A DNA stretch of 6,583 nucleotides from Oscillospiraceae bacterium. GTDB lineage: Bacteria > Bacillota > Clostridia > Oscillospirales > Ruminococcaceae. Shown here in pieces: positions 5,712-6,583 of the stretch. The position numbers and the translations under genes are program-made. Position 1 is the first letter of the stretch. Every line of letters begins with the position of its first letter. The DNA lies in assembly GCA_029068025.1 (NCBI GenBank), contig JAIEDJ010000140.1, positions 1 to 6,583 of the forward strand, read 5' to 3'. A model generated the notes under the pieces. It did not search any database. It was not told the origin of the DNA and saw only the letters and a program-made list of their open reading frames with translations.

Positions 5712-6583
5712 TTATTTTTCGGAATCGCCGCCGATCAGCAGTGCGTCCTCAAGGTTGTACTTCCTGGCGATCTCAAGCAGCTTGCCCTCGGCAGCCAGCT
5801 CGTCGATTGCCGCGTTGATCTTCGCGATAGTTTCGGTATCGCCCAGACGCGCGCCGATAGCGTACTCCTCGTCGGTGTTCTGAATGTTTTCGAGAACCTT
5901 CAGGTCCGCAAAGTCGGTACCCTCGGCGGTAGCAGCCTTAGCCATTGTAAAGTCGATAATGCAAGCGTCCGCAGTACCGCTCTTTACCTCAAGCAGCGCG
6001 TCCTTCTGCGCCTCGTTGGGTATCTGTGTGCAGTTCTTGAGCGCTTCGTCCTCCTTGATAACGTCCTCTGCCGCAGAGCCGCCCTCAAACGCTATGGAGA
6101 TATTAGCCATTTCGGCGGTGGTGGGGTACTTGTCGGCGTTCTCCGCCTTAACGACGGTAGCCTGTTTGTTCTTCATATAGGACTTGGAGAACAGCATATT
6201 TTCTCTTCTCTCGTCGGTAACGGTAAGACCGTTCCATACGAGGTCGATAGTCTTGGCGTTAAGCTCGAATTCCTTTTTCGACCACTCGATGAGTTGAAAT
6301 TCGGGTGTAACGCCAAGCTTCTCGCATACCGCCTTGGTAAACTCGGTCTCAAAGCCGATAAGCTCGCCGCTGTCGTCCTGATAATTCATGGGAACATTGT
6401 AGGTAATTCCTACGACAAGCTTACCCTTATTGGCTATGTAATCCCAATCGGTATCGCCGCCGTTTGCCGAGTTCGCTCCGGAATTCTCAACCGAACCGTT
6501 GATGTCGGAGCCGCTTTCACCGCCGTTACAGCCGCAAAGACCCAAGCACATTACCGCGCCCATAAGCACGGAAAGTATTCTTT
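5712..6583 (-). CDS. Amino-acid ABC transporter substrate-binding lipoprotein (SBP_bac_3 family), start cut by window edge
   Basis: This extracellular lipid-anchored protein would capture a polar amino acid and hand it to the permease. Seen: a signal peptide RILSVLMGAVMCLGLCGC with lipobox LCGC, a Gly/Ser/Asn-rich linker, then KGKLVVGITYNVPMNY, IGFETEFTKAVCEKLG, and IDLVWNGLTVTDERR. The arginine of the last block corresponds to the ligand carboxylate-binding position of the family. Further on are FSKSYM, an AFEGGSAAED hinge-side region, and TADACIIDFTMA, whose Asp is likely to bind the amino group. A GTG at 6569 is available, but the frame stays open to the edge and reads xAA-AGA-ATA-CTT before it. 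An MKRILS start lying only four bases outside the window is more likely, giving about 291 residues. It is the first of the three transporter genes visible. Ligand unknown; cystine, glutamine or a basic amino acid are all possible. Confidence 0.92.
   Translation of the reverse strand, partial: RILSVLMGAVMCLGLCGCNGGESGSDINGSVENSGANSANGGDTDWDYIANKGKLVVGITYNVPMNYQDDSGELIGFETEFTKAVCEKLGVTPEFQLIEWSKKEFELNAKTIDLVWNGLTVTDERRENMLFSKSYMKNKQATVVKAENADKYPTTAEMANISIAFEGGSAAEDVIKEDEALKNCTQIPNEAQKDALLEVKSGTADACIIDFTMAKAATAEGTDFADLKVLENIQNTDEEYAIGARLGDTETIAKINAAIDELAAEGKLLEIARKYNLEDALLIGGDSEK

Noticed and set aside
6567..6569. GTG as true start of the binding lipoprotein
   Set aside because: It would remove the positively charged end of the signal peptide; the frame continues to the window edge as a typical lysine/arginine-led lipoprotein signal.

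Overview
The window looks like chromosomal DNA from a low-to-moderate GC Firmicute of the Clostridia, most likely a Ruminococcus-like member of the Oscillospiraceae. The support is indirect: strong AGGAGG-type ribosome binding sites, a TmcAL-type tRNA acetate ligase (a Firmicutes-type protein), a lipoprotein amino-acid ABC transporter of Gram-positive layout, and GC-rich genes separated by AT-rich leaders. I could not search any database, so the placement is an inference.

The left part (about 1-3991) is one rightward transcription unit. An AT-rich leader with a good sigma-A-type promoter (48-76) precedes tmcAL (112-1275, acetate ligase for the tRNA-Met wobble cytidine). Next comes murL (1317-2645, epimerase acting on UDP-MurNAc-L-Ala-Glu), then a MurD-type ligase (2635-3945) that overlaps murL by 11 bases. 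A GC-rich hairpin with a short T run (3951-3991) ends the unit. The murL-murD pairing points to the alternative peptidoglycan route known from Xanthomonas oryzae. In that route MurD2 adds L-glutamate to UDP-MurNAc-L-Ala and MurL then inverts it to D-glutamate, so free D-glutamate from a racemase is not needed.

The middle (3946-4196) is a 251-base convergent intergenic region without a credible gene. It holds the terminator of the left operon, a block that can fold into a compact three-way junction (4052-4119, unexplained, possibly a dispersed repeat), and a leftward terminator (4154-4188) for the right operon.

The right part (4197-6583) is a leftward operon for a polar amino-acid ABC importer: a substrate-binding lipoprotein (cut by the window edge a few bases short of its likely start), an intercistronic hairpin, a HisM/GlnP-type permease and a GlnQ-type ATPase. 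The lipoprotein captures the ligand outside the membrane, the permease forms the channel (probably as a homodimer, since only one permease gene is present), and the ATPase drives import. Its promoter lies outside the window.

The most interesting content is the MurL/MurD2-like cell-wall module and the structured intergenic block. I found no mobile element, CRISPR array or clearly new defence or biosynthetic system.
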